The notes beneath the pieces are model-generated. The model did no database searches. It was not told where the DNA came from and saw nothing but the letters and a program-made list of their open reading frames with translations. Below are positions 1 through 9,503 of a DNA stretch of 15,233 bases, one piece after another. The stretch is from an uncultured Haloferula sp. (GTDB lineage: Bacteria > Verrucomicrobiota > Verrucomicrobiae > Verrucomicrobiales > Akkermansiaceae): positions 1 to 15,233 of the forward strand of contig CAMPGU010000075.1 of NCBI GenBank assembly GCA_946885645.1, written 5' to 3'. How positions within the stretch are numbered: position 1 is the first letter of the stretch; the number at the start of each line of letters is the position of its first letter. The translations under genes were made by a program, and so were the position numbers.

Positions 1-24
1 GCGTAGCAACTACCGATTTTTCCC

Positions 25-180
25 ATGTCCAAGCACAGCAGTCTCAAAGCAGCCGGTTCCGCCGCAGGCAAACGCTCCGTCATGAAGCGCTTCGAGCGCG
101 TGAAGCTCCTCAAGGAGCGCGGCCAGTGGAAAGACGGCCGCAGCCCGATCGGTCTCCCGAAGACCAAGGGCGAAGACTGA
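25..180 (+). CDS. Small basic protein of the Verrucomicrobia/Chlamydiae type
   Basis: This is a 51-residue, strongly basic protein running from ATG at 25 to TGA at 178. The core reads KRSVMKRFERVKLLKERGQW, followed by a Gly/Pro-containing tail ending PIGLPKTKGED. This pattern (KR-x-x-x-KRFER, then GLPKxK) matches the small basic protein family I know from Verrucomicrobia and Chlamydiae (TIGR04137 from memory). Its role is not established as far as I know; the size and charge suggest RNA or ribosome binding, which is inference. There is no signal peptide or membrane segment. No Shine-Dalgarno sequence is visible in the 24 bases upstream, where the leader is T- and C-rich. A terminator-like hairpin follows 26 bases after the stop, so it is probably transcribed alone or as the last gene of a unit that starts left of the window. 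Confidence 0.88.
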   Translation: MSKHSSLKAAGSAAGKRSVMKRFERVKLLKERGQWKDGRSPIGLPKTKGED

Positions 181-206
181 TCACCGGCCTCCCGGATCCA
201 TTCCGC

Positions 207-240
207 AGGCGCGCAGGTCCCGCAGGGGTCTGCGCCTTTT
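207..240 (+). terminator. Probable intrinsic terminator after the small basic protein gene
   Basis: The arms AGGCGCGCAG (207-216) and CTGCGCCT (230-237) form an 8-bp GC-rich stem with a 2-nt bulge. CCC/GGG in the loop can add a few pairs. The 3' arm runs directly into TTTT (237-240). The position, 26 nt after the stop codon of the small basic protein gene, fits termination. The short T-run is the weak point. Confidence 0.6.
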
Positions 241-331
241 GCGTTTCCGAGCAGGGCGTCACCCGTGATCGCCCGCCGTGCCCCCCGCGTTCCGCTTTCC
301 ATCATCCTCTTTTCCCACTTCACTCCGTTCC

Positions 332-1243
332 ATGCCCGAAGGCACCCGACTGAACAAATTCCTCGCCTCCTGCGGGGTTGGCTCCCGCCGCGCCTGTGAT
401 GCCCTGGTGCAGGAGGGTCACGTGGAGATCAACGGCAAGGCCTGCCTGAATCCCGCCCAGCGCGTGGAACCCGGCGACTTCGTGCGCGTGGACGGCAAGC
501 GGGTTCAGGAAAAGGAGACCTCCACGGTGATGTTCTACAAGCCGCGCGGCTACGTTTGCTCCCGCGAGGACGAACTCGGGCGGGACACGATCTACACCAT
601 CCTGCCGCCCATCCTGCAGCATCTCCATCACGTCGGCCGCCTCGACCGCGATTCGGAAGGCCTGCTGATCCTGACCAATGACGGGGATCTCTCGCAGGCG
701 CTGATGCATCCCTCGAAGCTGGTTGAAAAAGAGTACCTGGTGACGTCCAACCAGCCCGTCCTCAACGAACACCTGGATCTCTTCCTGTCCGGAGTCTTCG
801 TCGAGAAGACACGCATGCGGGCGAAGGAAGTGCAGCGCCTCTCCTCGCGGCGTTACCGGGTCGTCCTGGAAACGGGACTGAAGCGGCAGATCCGCATGAT
901 GTTCCAGACCTTGGGATATCAGGTGCAGAAGCTGGTGCGCATCCGTATCGGCACGCTCGAACTGGAGGATTTTCCGGTGGGTGCATGGCGGCCGCTTGAG
1001 GCGAAGGAAATCGCCCGCCTGCAGACGAATCCGAAGCCGAAACCCGCGCGTCGTCCGGCGAAGAAAGCCGCGAAGAAGGCCGCCAAAAAGTCGGCCCGCA
1101 AGTTTGCCAAACCGGGGGCACCCGAGGCTCCCTCGAAACCGATGGTTAGAGGGGCGCGCCGACCTTCCGGCGGATCCCGCCCGACTTCCGGAAGACCGAT
1201 GGCAAAAAAGGCGGCAAAGAGGGCTCCAAAGCGCAAATTTTGA
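332..1243 (+). CDS. S4-domain pseudouridine synthase (RsuA/RluB family) with Lys/Ala-rich tail
   Basis: This 303-residue enzyme should convert a uridine in ribosomal RNA to pseudouridine. Residues 6-50 form an S4 RNA-binding domain (LNKFLASCGVGSRRACDALV). The catalytic domain holds the family signature GRLDRDSEGLLILTNDG at 103-118, with the likely catalytic Asp at 105, and the late motif TGLKRQIRMM at 182-191. This excludes the RluA family and RluE, which lack this S4 arrangement. From about residue 231 to the end there are some 73 residues rich in Lys, Arg, Ala and Pro, with AKKAAKKAAKKSARK repeats like histone H1. RluB also has a basic tail, but I cannot decide between RluB and RsuA specificity. 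The start at 332 is preferred because the S4 domain begins just after it. An in-frame ATG at 278 would add 18 low-complexity residues. No good Shine-Dalgarno sequence precedes either start. Confidence 0.92.
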   Translation: MPEGTRLNKFLASCGVGSRRACDALVQEGHVEINGKACLNPAQRVEPGDFVRVDGKRVQEKETSTVMFYKPRGYVCSREDELGRDTIYTILPPILQHLHHVGRLDRDSEGLLILTNDGDLSQALMHPSKLVEKEYLVTSNQPVLNEHLDLFLSGVFVEKTRMRAKEVQRLSSRRYRVVLETGLKRQIRMMFQTLGYQVQKLVRIRIGTLELEDFPVGAWRPLEAKEIARLQTNPKPKPARRPAKKAAKKAAKKSARKFAKPGAPEAPSKPMVRGARRPSGGSRPTSGRPMAKKAAKRAPKRKF

Positions 1244-1282
1244 GTCGCCCCCTGCGAAAAGGGCCTTGTAGCTTCCCGCACG

Positions 1283-1311
1283 TCCGGAAACCCGACCTGC
1301 TCCGGAAACCC
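1283..1311. repeat. 11-bp direct repeat pair just upstream of acs
   Basis: TCCGGAAACCC occurs at 1283-1293 and again at 1301-1311, 18 bp from start to start, in the 76-bp gap between the pseudouridine synthase gene and acs. Each copy contains the palindrome TCCGGA. The second copy ends 8 nt before the acs ATG, so a protein bound there could affect acs expression. This role is inference; the repeat itself is exact. Confidence 0.5.
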
Positions 1312-1319
1312 AAGGCACC

Positions 1320-3277
<1,958 letters not shown>

Positions 3278-3281
<4 letters not shown>

Positions 3282-4141
3282 CCCCTACTCGATACATCTT
3301 CGCCCGCTTTGCCCAAGCCTTCGGCGTCAACCGGCGCCAAAGGCGAATGGCGGAGGCGGCTTCCGAAATGCACCTGCTGCGCGAGGCGGAGCAAGTCCTG
3401 GGGCAGTCCGTATGGGAGCGGGTGGAGGAAGTCGAGGAGCTGGGGGTCGAATACTGGAACCTCCGCAAGCTCATGAAAGAGCGGGACGACATCCGCGCGA
3501 AGCTGGCGGAGTGCGAGGCGATCCTTGCCGACGCCCACGAGCAGCGCTCCACGCTGCTCGGCTCGAAATCCGGCTCCCAACAGGAAATGGAAACCGAGCG
3601 CGCGGAGCTACTCGCCTCGCTGGAGAAGCTTTCCCGCGAGCGGGACATGGTGATCCAGCAGGCCCGCGAAATCCGGCGGATCTACGACGGCCTGAAGATG
3701 AAGCTGGAAGTTCTCCAGCGCGAGGGTTCCACCGATGCGATCGAGAAGACCCGCGCCCGCATGGTGGAGCTCAAGGTCCGCTTCACGGAACTGAAGCAAA
3801 CGCGCGATAGCGTCGCCGCCTCCATTGCGGAAGGCGATGCAAAGGTCGATGCCATCGACTCGGAGCTTGCCGAAGAAAAACAGAAGCACCGCGCCGAGGC
3901 CTCGGAAGCCTTCCAGCAGATCGGCCAAGCCAACCGGGACATTTCCTCCCACAAGGCCCAGCTCGGCCTGATCGACACGCAGATGCGCCAGCTTTTCAGC
4001 GAGATCGGCCGCCACGTCAGCCGCAACGCCTTCGTCAACGACCAGTGCCGCAACGCCGCCAAGGGTCACATCCCGATGATCGACGTCATGCGCGCCCTGC
4101 GCCGCTCGGTGGCGATGAATCATCGCCTCGCCGGAATGTGA
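3278..4141 (+). CDS. Coiled-coil protein of unknown function, coupled to acs
   Basis: I do not recognise this 287-residue protein. It has no signal peptide and no membrane segment. A short N-terminal basic stretch (about residues 1-25, [15 protein letters not shown]) is followed by long charged alpha-helical segments rich in Glu, Lys, Arg, Ala and Leu, from about 27 to 240. These have heptad-like spacing and Gly/Ser breaks near 95-100, so an extended coiled coil is likely. The last 40 residues ([20 protein letters not shown] onward) look globular and end in a basic helix. The ATG overlaps the acs TGA by 4 nt, which indicates translational coupling. Coiled coils of this kind may act as scaffolds or structural proteins. 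Any link to acetate metabolism is inferred from the overlap only. Confidence 0.85.
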
Positions 4142-4151
4142 GCGGTCGTCC

Positions 4152-4164
4152 GCGGCGCAGCCGC
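4152..4164 (+). terminator. Weak hairpin between convergent genes
   Basis: The 80-bp gap 4142-4221 separates the convergent coiled-coil gene and trxB. It contains GCGGC-GCA-GCCGC at 4152-4164, a perfect 5-bp stem with a 3-nt loop, and a second short one, GGGG-CGTA-CCCC at 4183-4194. Neither has a real T-run. They are placed where terminators are expected, but they may simply reflect the high GC content. Confidence 0.3.
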
Positions 4165-4221
4165 TCCCTTGCTACGGGCCGCGGGGCGTACCCCCTTCCG
4201 GAGGCGCGCCCCTCCTTGGCG

Positions 4222-5148
4222 TCACTCGTGCTCCGCGAGGTAGCGCTCGGCTTCGAGAGCCGCGGCGCAGCCTTGGCCCGCGGCGGTGACAGCCTGGCGG
4301 TAGTAGTGGTCCGCGACGTCGCCGGCGGCGAATAGCCCCGGGGTTTTCGTCGTGGTGCGGCCGGGATTCTGGAGGATGTAGCCGTTCTCGTCCTTATCCA
4401 CGAGATCGCCCAGGAAGCTGCTGTTCGGCACGTGGCCGATCGCGACAAAGACGCACTTCAGTTCGAGTTCGCTCTCCGCACCGGTCACCAGGTTCTTCAG
4501 CGTCACGGCACGCACTTCACCGGCTTCATCGGTGAGATATTCGCTGACGGTCGAGTTCCACACGGGCTCGATCTTGGGATTCTCCAGCGCGCGATCCGCC
4601 ATGATTTTGGAAGCGCGCAGCTCCTCGCGGCGATGGATCAGATAGACCTTGCTGGCGAAGCGGGTCAGAAAAATCGCTTCCTCGCAGGCGCTGTCCCCCC
4701 CGCCGATCACGGCCACGGGGACATCGCGGTAGAAGGCACCGTCGCAGGTCGCGCAAGAAGTGAGGCCCCGGCCGATCAGGCTGGTCTCGTTCGGCAGGCC
4801 GAGGTGCTTCGGGGCGGCACCGGTCGCGATGATCACGGTGCGGGCCTCGTGGCTGCCGGAGGAAGTTTTCACCACGAAAGAGCCGTCGTCGCGCTTCTCC
4901 ACGGACTCGACATTGGTGTATTCGATGCGGGCGCCGAATTTCTCCGACTGCTTCTGCATGTTCATCATCAGCTCCGGGCCCATGATGCCCTCCGGAAAGC
5001 CGGGGAAATTCTCCACTTCAGTGGTGGTGGTGAGCTGCCCTCCCGGCTGGGTGCCGGTAAGCATGAGCGGGGCGAGATTGGCGCGGCCGGTGTAGATCGC
5101 GGCGGTGTAGCCGGCGCAGCCGGTGCCGATGATGATGACGTTTTCCAT
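4222..5148 (-). CDS. trxB: Thioredoxin-disulfide reductase
   Basis: This 308-residue FAD enzyme moves electrons from NADPH to thioredoxin. The FAD-binding loop near the N terminus reads GTGCAG (8-13), with Cys where many family members have Pro. The redox-active disulfide CATC lies at 132-135 within [10 protein letters not shown]. The NADPH-binding part has [10 protein letters not shown] at 149-158 and HRREELRA at 172-179. The C-terminal FAD motif is [14 protein letters not shown]. The start at 5148 (MENVIIIG) fits the family and has GAAGG 6 nt upstream; a longer frame beginning at 5205 adds 19 residues rich in Arg and Pro and is rejected. A candidate sigma-70 promoter lies at 5176-5205, so the gene can be expressed separately from the lipoprotein gene upstream on the same strand. 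No thioredoxin gene is in the window. Confidence 0.97.
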   Translation of the reverse strand: MENVIIIGTGCAGYTAAIYTGRANLAPLMLTGTQPGGQLTTTTEVENFPGFPEGIMGPELMMNMQKQSEKFGARIEYTNVESVEKRDDGSFVVKTSSGSHEARTVIIATGAAPKHLGLPNETSLIGRGLTSCATCDGAFYRDVPVAVIGGGDSACEEAIFLTRFASKVYLIHRREELRASKIMADRALENPKIEPVWNSTVSEYLTDEAGEVRAVTLKNLVTGAESELELKCVFVAIGHVPNSSFLGDLVDKDENGYILQNPGRTTTKTPGLFAAGDVADHYYRQAVTAAGQGCAAALEAERYLAEHE

Positions 5149-5154
5149 GTTGAA

Positions 5155-5159
5155 CCTTC
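5155..5159 (-). promoter_or_regulatory. Shine-Dalgarno site of trxB
   Basis: On the minus strand GAAGG lies 6 nt before the ATG at 5148. It is the clearest ribosome-binding site in this window and decides the trxB start against the longer upstream frame. Confidence 0.7.
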
Positions 5160-5175
5160 GGGGTCGGGGCGCGGG

Positions 5176-5205
5176 AGTATTCCGGCGGGAATGCCGGGCC
5201 GTCAA
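5176..5205 (-). promoter_or_regulatory. Candidate sigma-70-type promoter of trxB
   Basis: Read on the minus strand, TTGACG (5205-5200, 5 of 6 to the -35 consensus) is followed after 18 nt by AATACT (5181-5176, 4 of 6 to the -10 consensus). Transcription would start near 5168, about 20 nt upstream of the trxB ATG and ahead of its Shine-Dalgarno site. The geometry supports a real promoter, but this is inference from sequence alone. Confidence 0.5.
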
Positions 5206-5239
5206 CCGCCGGAGACGGGAACTTGAAACGACGCGGCTG

Positions 5240-6169
5240 CTAGCGGATGCCCCGCGCTTCCTTCTGCTCCTGGATCCACACCCGGTCGGCGGCGGAGAGG
5301 GTCTTTTCCTGCGTTCGTATCTTCGTTCCGTCCGGTTCCACCAGGATCAGATCGCCGTCCTTGTAATAGCCCAGCTTCGCAAAGATGTCGTGGCCTTTAC
5401 CATCAGTCCATTCCCGGTAGCCCTTGCGCTGCAAGGAGCTACGCCAGGCCTTCTGGTTCTCCACCGCGACCGAAACGCCTTGCTTCACTTGCCCGAAGAT
5501 GAAGTCCTCCTTTCCCCGGCGGTAGCCGGTGTAGCGCTCGATCACTTCGCCGGAAGGCGCAACCACCACCAAAGTAGGGAAGCCCCGCGCGTTGTATTTT
5601 TTCTTTAACTGGCGGGCATAAAGCGTCTTACGCACCGCATCGTCGATGTTCGATCCCTGCGTCATGTCCACCACCAGCCGGACGGTGTTTTCTTCCGCCC
5701 AATCCTGAAATTCGCTGGTGGTCAGGAGCTTCTCGCTGAGGGTCCGGCTGGCGGGACTCTTCGCGCTGTCGGTAAACCAGATAAGAAGCGGCTTGCCGGA
5801 GCGCCGGGAGGCTCTCAGGGCCTCGCTCTCGCTCTTCATCCAGGTTTCCTGCTGCGGGCCGATGGCCATGAGTTCCTGGAGCTCGGGAAGCTCGGCGTCG
5901 GGATTATCGGGATCGGTCCACGCCAGATCCTCCTGGCTGTAGCCAGCCTCCCTGGCGGCCTTTGCCGCGGCCGCCTTGGTTTCCGCAAGGTTGTTCCCGC
6001 CTGCTTTGACCGCAGTGCCCTCACCCGCCCCGCCACGGCGCAAATGAGGCGGGATGCCGGTGGGTCCGAAGGGATTCTCCCCGATCTCGGATCCCCCGTC
6101 CTTGTTTCCCGCACACCCGGATAGAAATGCCCCCGCGACCAGCATGGGGAGATAGCGCTGCCATTGCAT
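5240..6169 (-). CDS. Lipoprotein with redox-dead thioredoxin-like domain and SHD1-like C-terminus
   Basis: This 309-residue protein begins with a lipoprotein signal (LSGC, 16-19, lipidated Cys19), so it should be membrane-anchored on the outside of the inner membrane or in the outer membrane. A low-complexity Gly/Ala/Lys linker follows to about residue 75. Residues 110-235 resemble the thioredoxin_7/DUF255-type fold: [20 protein letters not shown], where the usual CxxC appears as SPAS (138-141), and GFPT with the conserved cis-Pro at 198. Both redox cysteines are therefore missing, and disulfide exchange is unlikely. Residues 250-302 ([18 protein letters not shown] through LSAADRVWI) look like an SHD1-type domain, common in secreted proteins of the PVC group. 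The start at 6169 is chosen because it gives a proper lipoprotein signal; the open frame reaches 6415 with unlikely sequence. No Shine-Dalgarno site is visible. It lies upstream of trxB on the same strand, 91 nt away. Confidence 0.85.
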   Translation of the reverse strand: MQWQRYLPMLVAGAFLSGCAGNKDGGSEIGENPFGPTGIPPHLRRGGAGEGTAVKAGGNNLAETKAAAAKAAREAGYSQEDLAWTDPDNPDAELPELQELMAIGPQQETWMKSESEALRASRRSGKPLLIWFTDSAKSPASRTLSEKLLTTSEFQDWAEENTVRLVVDMTQGSNIDDAVRKTLYARQLKKKYNARGFPTLVVVAPSGEVIERYTGYRRGKEDFIFGQVKQGVSVAVENQKAWRSSLQRKGYREWTDGKGHDIFAKLGYYKDGDLILVEPDGTKIRTQEKTLSAADRVWIQEQKEARGIR

Positions 6170-6260
6170 GGAGGGGACGCTACCGGGTTCCCCGCGCGGA
6201 TGCAATCCGCCCGGTTTGCCTTGCCCGGACCTCCATGCCCACCCGAGGATGGCCGCGTTC

Positions 6261-7856
6261 ATGAAGCTCTTCCTCCTCACGATCACGCTGCTGCTCGCCC
6301 TGATGGCTCCGGACAGTTCGCTGGCGGCCGACCTCCATGCGCTGAAAACTCCCGAGTTCGTCGGGAAGCTCGCGGAATTCCCCCGGCAGGAAGCAGCCGC
6401 GGGTATCGAGGGCATCGGCGCGAAGCTGGCCTACCGCGCCAAGGCCGAGCCCTTCCTGCTCGTGGCGACGATCATCTTCATCCTCGCGATCCTCCATACC
6501 TTCGTGGCGGTGCCGATCACGAAACTCGCCCACAGGGTCCAGCACGACCACGACGCCAGGATCCGCAAGGAGCATTCCGGCGCGAAGGCACAGGACATGG
6601 TGAGCTTCAAGGCGACGATGCTCCACTTCCCCCAGGAAGTGGAGGCGATCTTCGGCATCTGGGTGCTCGCCCTCATGGCCGCCATGCTCTATTTCTACGA
6701 CCTCGCCACGGTCAAAGGCTACCTGATGGGGGTGAATTTCACGGAGCCGCTCTTCGTGGTCATCATCATGGCGCTGGCCTCCACCCGCCCGGTCCTGCGC
6801 TTCGCCGAAGGCTGCCTCGGATTCTTCGCCCGCTTCGGAAAAGAAAGCCCGGCCGCATGGTGGCTCGCCATCCTCATCATCGGCCCCCTGCTGGGCTCCT
6901 TCATCACCGAGCCGGGAGCGATGACGATTTCGGCCATGCTGCTGGCGAAGAAATTTTACCGGCTGAAGCCGACCATCCTCTTTTCCTACGCGACCCTCGG
7001 GCTCCTTTTCGTGAATATCTCGGTGGGCGGGGTCCTGACGAATTTCGCGGCTCCTCCCGTGCTGATGGTGGCCCAGTCCTGGGGCCTGAGCACTCTGGAA
7101 ATGCTCCAGCATTACGGGGACAAAGCCGCGGTCGCCGTCGTCATCTCCACCCTCCTTTACTACGCTTTCTTCCGCAAGGAACTGGCGGAAATGGCGGTGC
7201 GGGCGGGCGATCACGATGACGACGGCAGAGGCGACCTGAAGGAGACGCCCCGGCCGATACCCTTCTTCGTGACGGTGACCCACTTGGCCTTCATGGGCTG
7301 GACGGTCTTCTTCGCGCACTATCCCCCGCTCTTCATCGGGGGCTTCCTGTTCTTCCTCGCCTTCTCCCACGCGACGGCGCACCACCAGCACGATATCAAT
7401 CTGCGCGGCCCGATCCTGGTCGGATTTTTCCTCGCGGGGCTGGTGGTCCACGGCGGCCTGCAAGGCTGGTGGCTGGCACCCATCATCAGCAGCCTGGGGA
7501 AAGAAGCGCTCTTCGCCGGTGCCACCATCCTTACTTCTTTCAACGACAACGCCGCGATCACCTTCCTGGCCAGCCAGGTGGAGGGCTTGCCGCCGCAGCT
7601 CAAGTACGCGGTACTGGCCGGTGCGGTGACGGGCGGAGGATTGACGGTCATCGCGAACGCGCCCAATCCCGCGGGGCAGGCGCTGCTCGGCCGTTTCTTC
7701 GGTGACGGGGTTTCGCCCATGAAGCTGCTGGCGGGAGCACTGATCCCGACGCTGATCGTGGCCGCGTGCATGATGTTCTTCCCCGACCACGGGATCGACG
7801 AAATGTTTGCCCCGGAAAAGGAGCCCGGTCACGCCGCCCCAGCCGAAGCCCCCTGA
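6261..7856 (+). CDS. Putative Na+/H+ antiporter (Chlamydia/Verrucomicrobia type)
   Basis: This 531-residue membrane protein has an N-terminal signal-like helix (MKLFLLTITLLLALMAP, possible cleavage after LAA) and roughly ten or more further hydrophobic segments. It resembles the putative Na+/H+ antiporter family PF07399, known from Chlamydia, within the ion transporter superfamily. Features seen are FITEPGAMT with Glu217 within a membrane segment, SFNDNAAITF with Asp429, and the late Gly/Asn motif ANAPNPAG (465-472). Such paired motifs with buried acidic residues fit cation/proton exchange. Charged His/Asp clusters occur in the loops (VQHDHDAR, GDHDDDGRGD, HATAHHQHD). The ion is not determined from sequence. 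The start at 6261 has GAGGA 11 nt upstream; an ATG at 6249 would add four residues, and the open frame reaches 6168. It diverges from the lipoprotein gene across 91 bp and runs into ribE with a 6-nt gap. Confidence 0.85.
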   Translation: MKLFLLTITLLLALMAPDSSLAADLHALKTPEFVGKLAEFPRQEAAAGIEGIGAKLAYRAKAEPFLLVATIIFILAILHTFVAVPITKLAHRVQHDHDARIRKEHSGAKAQDMVSFKATMLHFPQEVEAIFGIWVLALMAAMLYFYDLATVKGYLMGVNFTEPLFVVIIMALASTRPVLRFAEGCLGFFARFGKESPAAWWLAILIIGPLLGSFITEPGAMTISAMLLAKKFYRLKPTILFSYATLGLLFVNISVGGVLTNFAAPPVLMVAQSWGLSTLEMLQHYGDKAAVAVVISTLLYYAFFRKELAEMAVRAGDHDDDGRGDLKETPRPIPFFVTVTHLAFMGWTVFFAHYPPLFIGGFLFFLAFSHATAHHQHDINLRGPILVGFFLAGLVVHGGLQGWWLAPIISSLGKEALFAGATILTSFNDNAAITFLASQVEGLPPQLKYAVLAGAVTGGGLTVIANAPNPAGQALLGRFFGDGVSPMKLLAGALIPTLIVAACMMFFPDHGIDEMFAPEKEPGHAAPAEAP

Positions 7857-7862
7857 ACCGCC

Positions 7863-8468
7863 ATGTTCACCGGTCTTGTCGAAACCACCGGCCGCGTACG
7901 CTCCCTGCAGCGGCTCGGCGAGCAGGCCCGCCTCTCCTTGGAGATTCCTTTTTCCGGCGAGTTGGAGATGGGCGAGTCCGTGGCGGTGAACGGCTGCTGC
8001 CTCACCGTCGCGGGGATCGATGCGGGCGGAGCCTCTTTCGACTTGCTGGCGCAGACGCTCGCCGTGACCTCGCTGGGCGATCTGGAGGCGGGCTCCCCGG
8101 TGAATCTGGAACGCGCGCTGCGGGCCGGGGACCGCTTCGGCGGCCACTTCGTGCAGGGGCACGTGGATGCCACGGGGCACGTGCTCGCGCTCGAGCCCCG
8201 CGGGCAGGATCATGTTTTGGATGTCGCCCTGCCGCCGGATATCGAGCGGCTGTGCATCGACAAGGGCTCGCTCTGCGTGGATGGCATTTCGCTGACCATC
8301 GCGGAACTATCGCGGGAACGCGCGCGTTTCTGGATCACCCCGCACACCTACGCGGCCACCCACCTGCCCGGCGTGAAAGCCGGAGCGCGGGTGAATCTGG
8401 AGGCCGATCTGTTGGCGAAGCACGTGGCGAAGCTGATGGACGGCTTCAATGCGGCACGAGAAGCGTAA
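7863..8468 (+). CDS. ribE: Riboflavin synthase, alpha subunit
   Basis: This 201-residue enzyme makes riboflavin from two molecules of 6,7-dimethyl-8-ribityllumazine. The diagnostic N terminus MFTGLVE is present. The two lumazine-binding half-domains are visible as internal repeats: VNGCCLTV (42-49) in the first, then GGHFVQGHVD (93-102) and VDGISLTI (139-146) in the second. The length is close to that of E. coli (213). The start lies 6 nt after the antiporter stop, so the two genes probably share a transcript, and there is no room for an FMN riboswitch directly before it. No Shine-Dalgarno sequence is seen. The last 23 bp overlap the end of the convergent DUF2752 gene. Other rib genes are not in the window. 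Confidence 0.97.
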   Translation: MFTGLVETTGRVRSLQRLGEQARLSLEIPFSGELEMGESVAVNGCCLTVAGIDAGGASFDLLAQTLAVTSLGDLEAGSPVNLERALRAGDRFGGHFVQGHVDATGHVLALEPRGQDHVLDVALPPDIERLCIDKGSLCVDGISLTIAELSRERARFWITPHTYAATHLPGVKAGARVNLEADLLAKHVAKLMDGFNAAREA

Positions 8469-8847
8469 AGGGCCACCACGGGAGGTTCCTCACCAGACCA
8501 AAGGCGATCACCAGACCTACGGCTCCCCAGGCAAGCCACGAGGGCAACTGGGGCAGTGCGGCAGGATAGCCCCTCCACTCCCGGGCGACGGCCGTGAAGA
8601 GCAGCACGGCCGCTCCCAATGCCAGCAAGACGACCACGGGATTCATGGCCAGTGCGCCAGGCAGATCCCCCGCCAGCAGCTCCGACGCGCAGCGGGTGCC
8701 GCCGCAGCCCGGGCAATGAAGCCCAGTCAAGCGCCGTACCTCGCAGTCCGGGAGATTGGCCCGCAAGCCGGGCCAAACGACGCGCAATAGCAGCAGCCCG
8801 AGCACCCCGGCCGCGGCCAGCCACGTCCAAGGGTGCCGGATGCGCAT
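8446..8847 (-). CDS. DUF2752 family membrane protein
   Basis: This 133-residue protein carries the DUF2752 signature GLHCPGCGGTR (43-52) with its two close cysteines, followed by a short helix and MNPVVVLLAL. Hydrophobic segments lie at about 8-25, 68-88 and 103-120, so it is an integral membrane protein. The function of the family is unknown. It is the last gene of the minus-strand cluster, 6 nt after the GYF_2-DUF4190 gene. Its final codons overlap the end of the convergent ribE gene by 23 bp. No Shine-Dalgarno sequence of standard form is seen; AAGAGAT lies just before the ATG. Confidence 0.9.
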   Translation of the reverse strand: MRIRHPWTWLAAAGVLGLLLLRVVWPGLRANLPDCEVRRLTGLHCPGCGGTRCASELLAGDLPGALAMNPVVVLLALGAAVLLFTAVAREWRGYPAALPQLPSWLAWGAVGLVIAFGLVRNLPWWPFTLLVPH

Positions 8848-8853
8848 GATCTC

Positions 8854-9489
8854 TTACGGGCCCTGCGGCAGTTTCCTCTGCTCGAGCTGCTCGCGCATCT
8901 GCTGCTGCACGTCAGGCGGGAACCAGTTGATTATTTTTTCCTGCCTTTCCTGTTCGGTCAGCCCGACGAACTGCAGGGAAAAAATGGCGAAGATCAAACC
9001 TCCGATCAGCCCCATATAGCCCGTCACCAGACCGGCACGAGCCATACCCTTGCCGCCGTAACGCACGGGATCCGACTTCGCCTTCGAACGGGCGATGTGG
9101 CCGGTGACGATCGCCGCGATCGCCAGTGGCAGGGCCAAGTACCAGGCACAACAGCCGATGAAGCACAGGATACCGCAGATCATCGAGGCAATGGCCAGAC
9201 CCTGCGAGGGTGGTAGCAGCGGGTTACCCGGAGCCACGGGAGAAGCTTGAGCCGGGGCGCGATAGGGCTCCGGAGAGGGCACGGGGGCTTCCGAAGCGGG
9301 CGTCTCCACCCGTGCCGGGGGCTCGTCCACCTTCAGTTCGGCGATGCTTGCCACGGGCATCCAGTCCGCCATCCCTTCCCGCCATGCCAGGTCGGTAGGC
9401 GCGATCTCACCCATGGCGATACGGGACTTCATGTCCTCCGTGGGGATGGGTCCCTTCTGGATGCCGTTCGTTGCGTAGTGCCAGTTCAT
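8854..9489 (-). CDS. GYF_2 and DUF4190 domain membrane protein (longer copy)
   Basis: This 211-residue protein begins with a GYF_2-type domain (about 1-50): WHYATNGIQKGPIPTEDM, then LAWREGMADWMPV, in which Trp, Tyr, Gly-Pro and W-x-x-GM-x-x-W are the family hallmarks. A Pro/Ala-rich linker covers about 55-92. A DUF4190-type membrane domain (about 95-172) then starts with GLAIASMICGIL and has GGKGMARAGLVTGYMG. A charged C-terminal tail of about 40 residues, rich in Gln and Glu, would be soluble. The GYF_2 domain probably mediates protein binding, but no partner is known. It is a diverged paralogue of the gene directly upstream (14 nt) and lies 6 nt before the DUF2752 gene. Confidence 0.9.
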   Translation of the reverse strand: MNWHYATNGIQKGPIPTEDMKSRIAMGEIAPTDLAWREGMADWMPVASIAELKVDEPPARVETPASEAPVPSPEPYRAPAQASPVAPGNPLLPPSQGLAIASMICGILCFIGCCAWYLALPLAIAAIVTGHIARSKAKSDPVRYGGKGMARAGLVTGYMGLIGGLIFAIFSLQFVGLTEQERQEKIINWFPPDVQQQMREQLEQRKLPQGP

Positions 9490-9503
9490 GTGGTCGGAGA
9501 GAG

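Noticed and set aside
126..353. A 75-codon open frame in the gap after the small basic protein gene
   Set aside because: It overlaps the end of the basic protein gene in another frame, crosses the terminator hairpin and is Pro/Arg-rich with no family resemblance.
4432..5226. A 264-codon plus-strand open frame opposite trxB
   Set aside because: trxB has all its cofactor and active-site motifs; the opposite frame has none.
6170..6260. A promoter for the lipoprotein gene with TTGCAT and TAGCGT spaced by 17 nt on the minus strand
   Set aside because: Both hexamers match the consensus at only 3 of 6 positions, and transcription would start at the ATG itself. It is too weak to list, though a leaderless mRNA cannot be excluded.
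7857..7862. Possible FMN riboswitch ahead of ribE
   Set aside because: Only 6 nt separate the antiporter stop from the ribE ATG, so there is no leader to hold one.
6180..8213. A 677-codon open frame on the minus strand opposite the antiporter and ribE
   Set aside because: It spans two clear plus-strand genes, and its translation is dominated by His, Arg, Glu and Gly with no family match.
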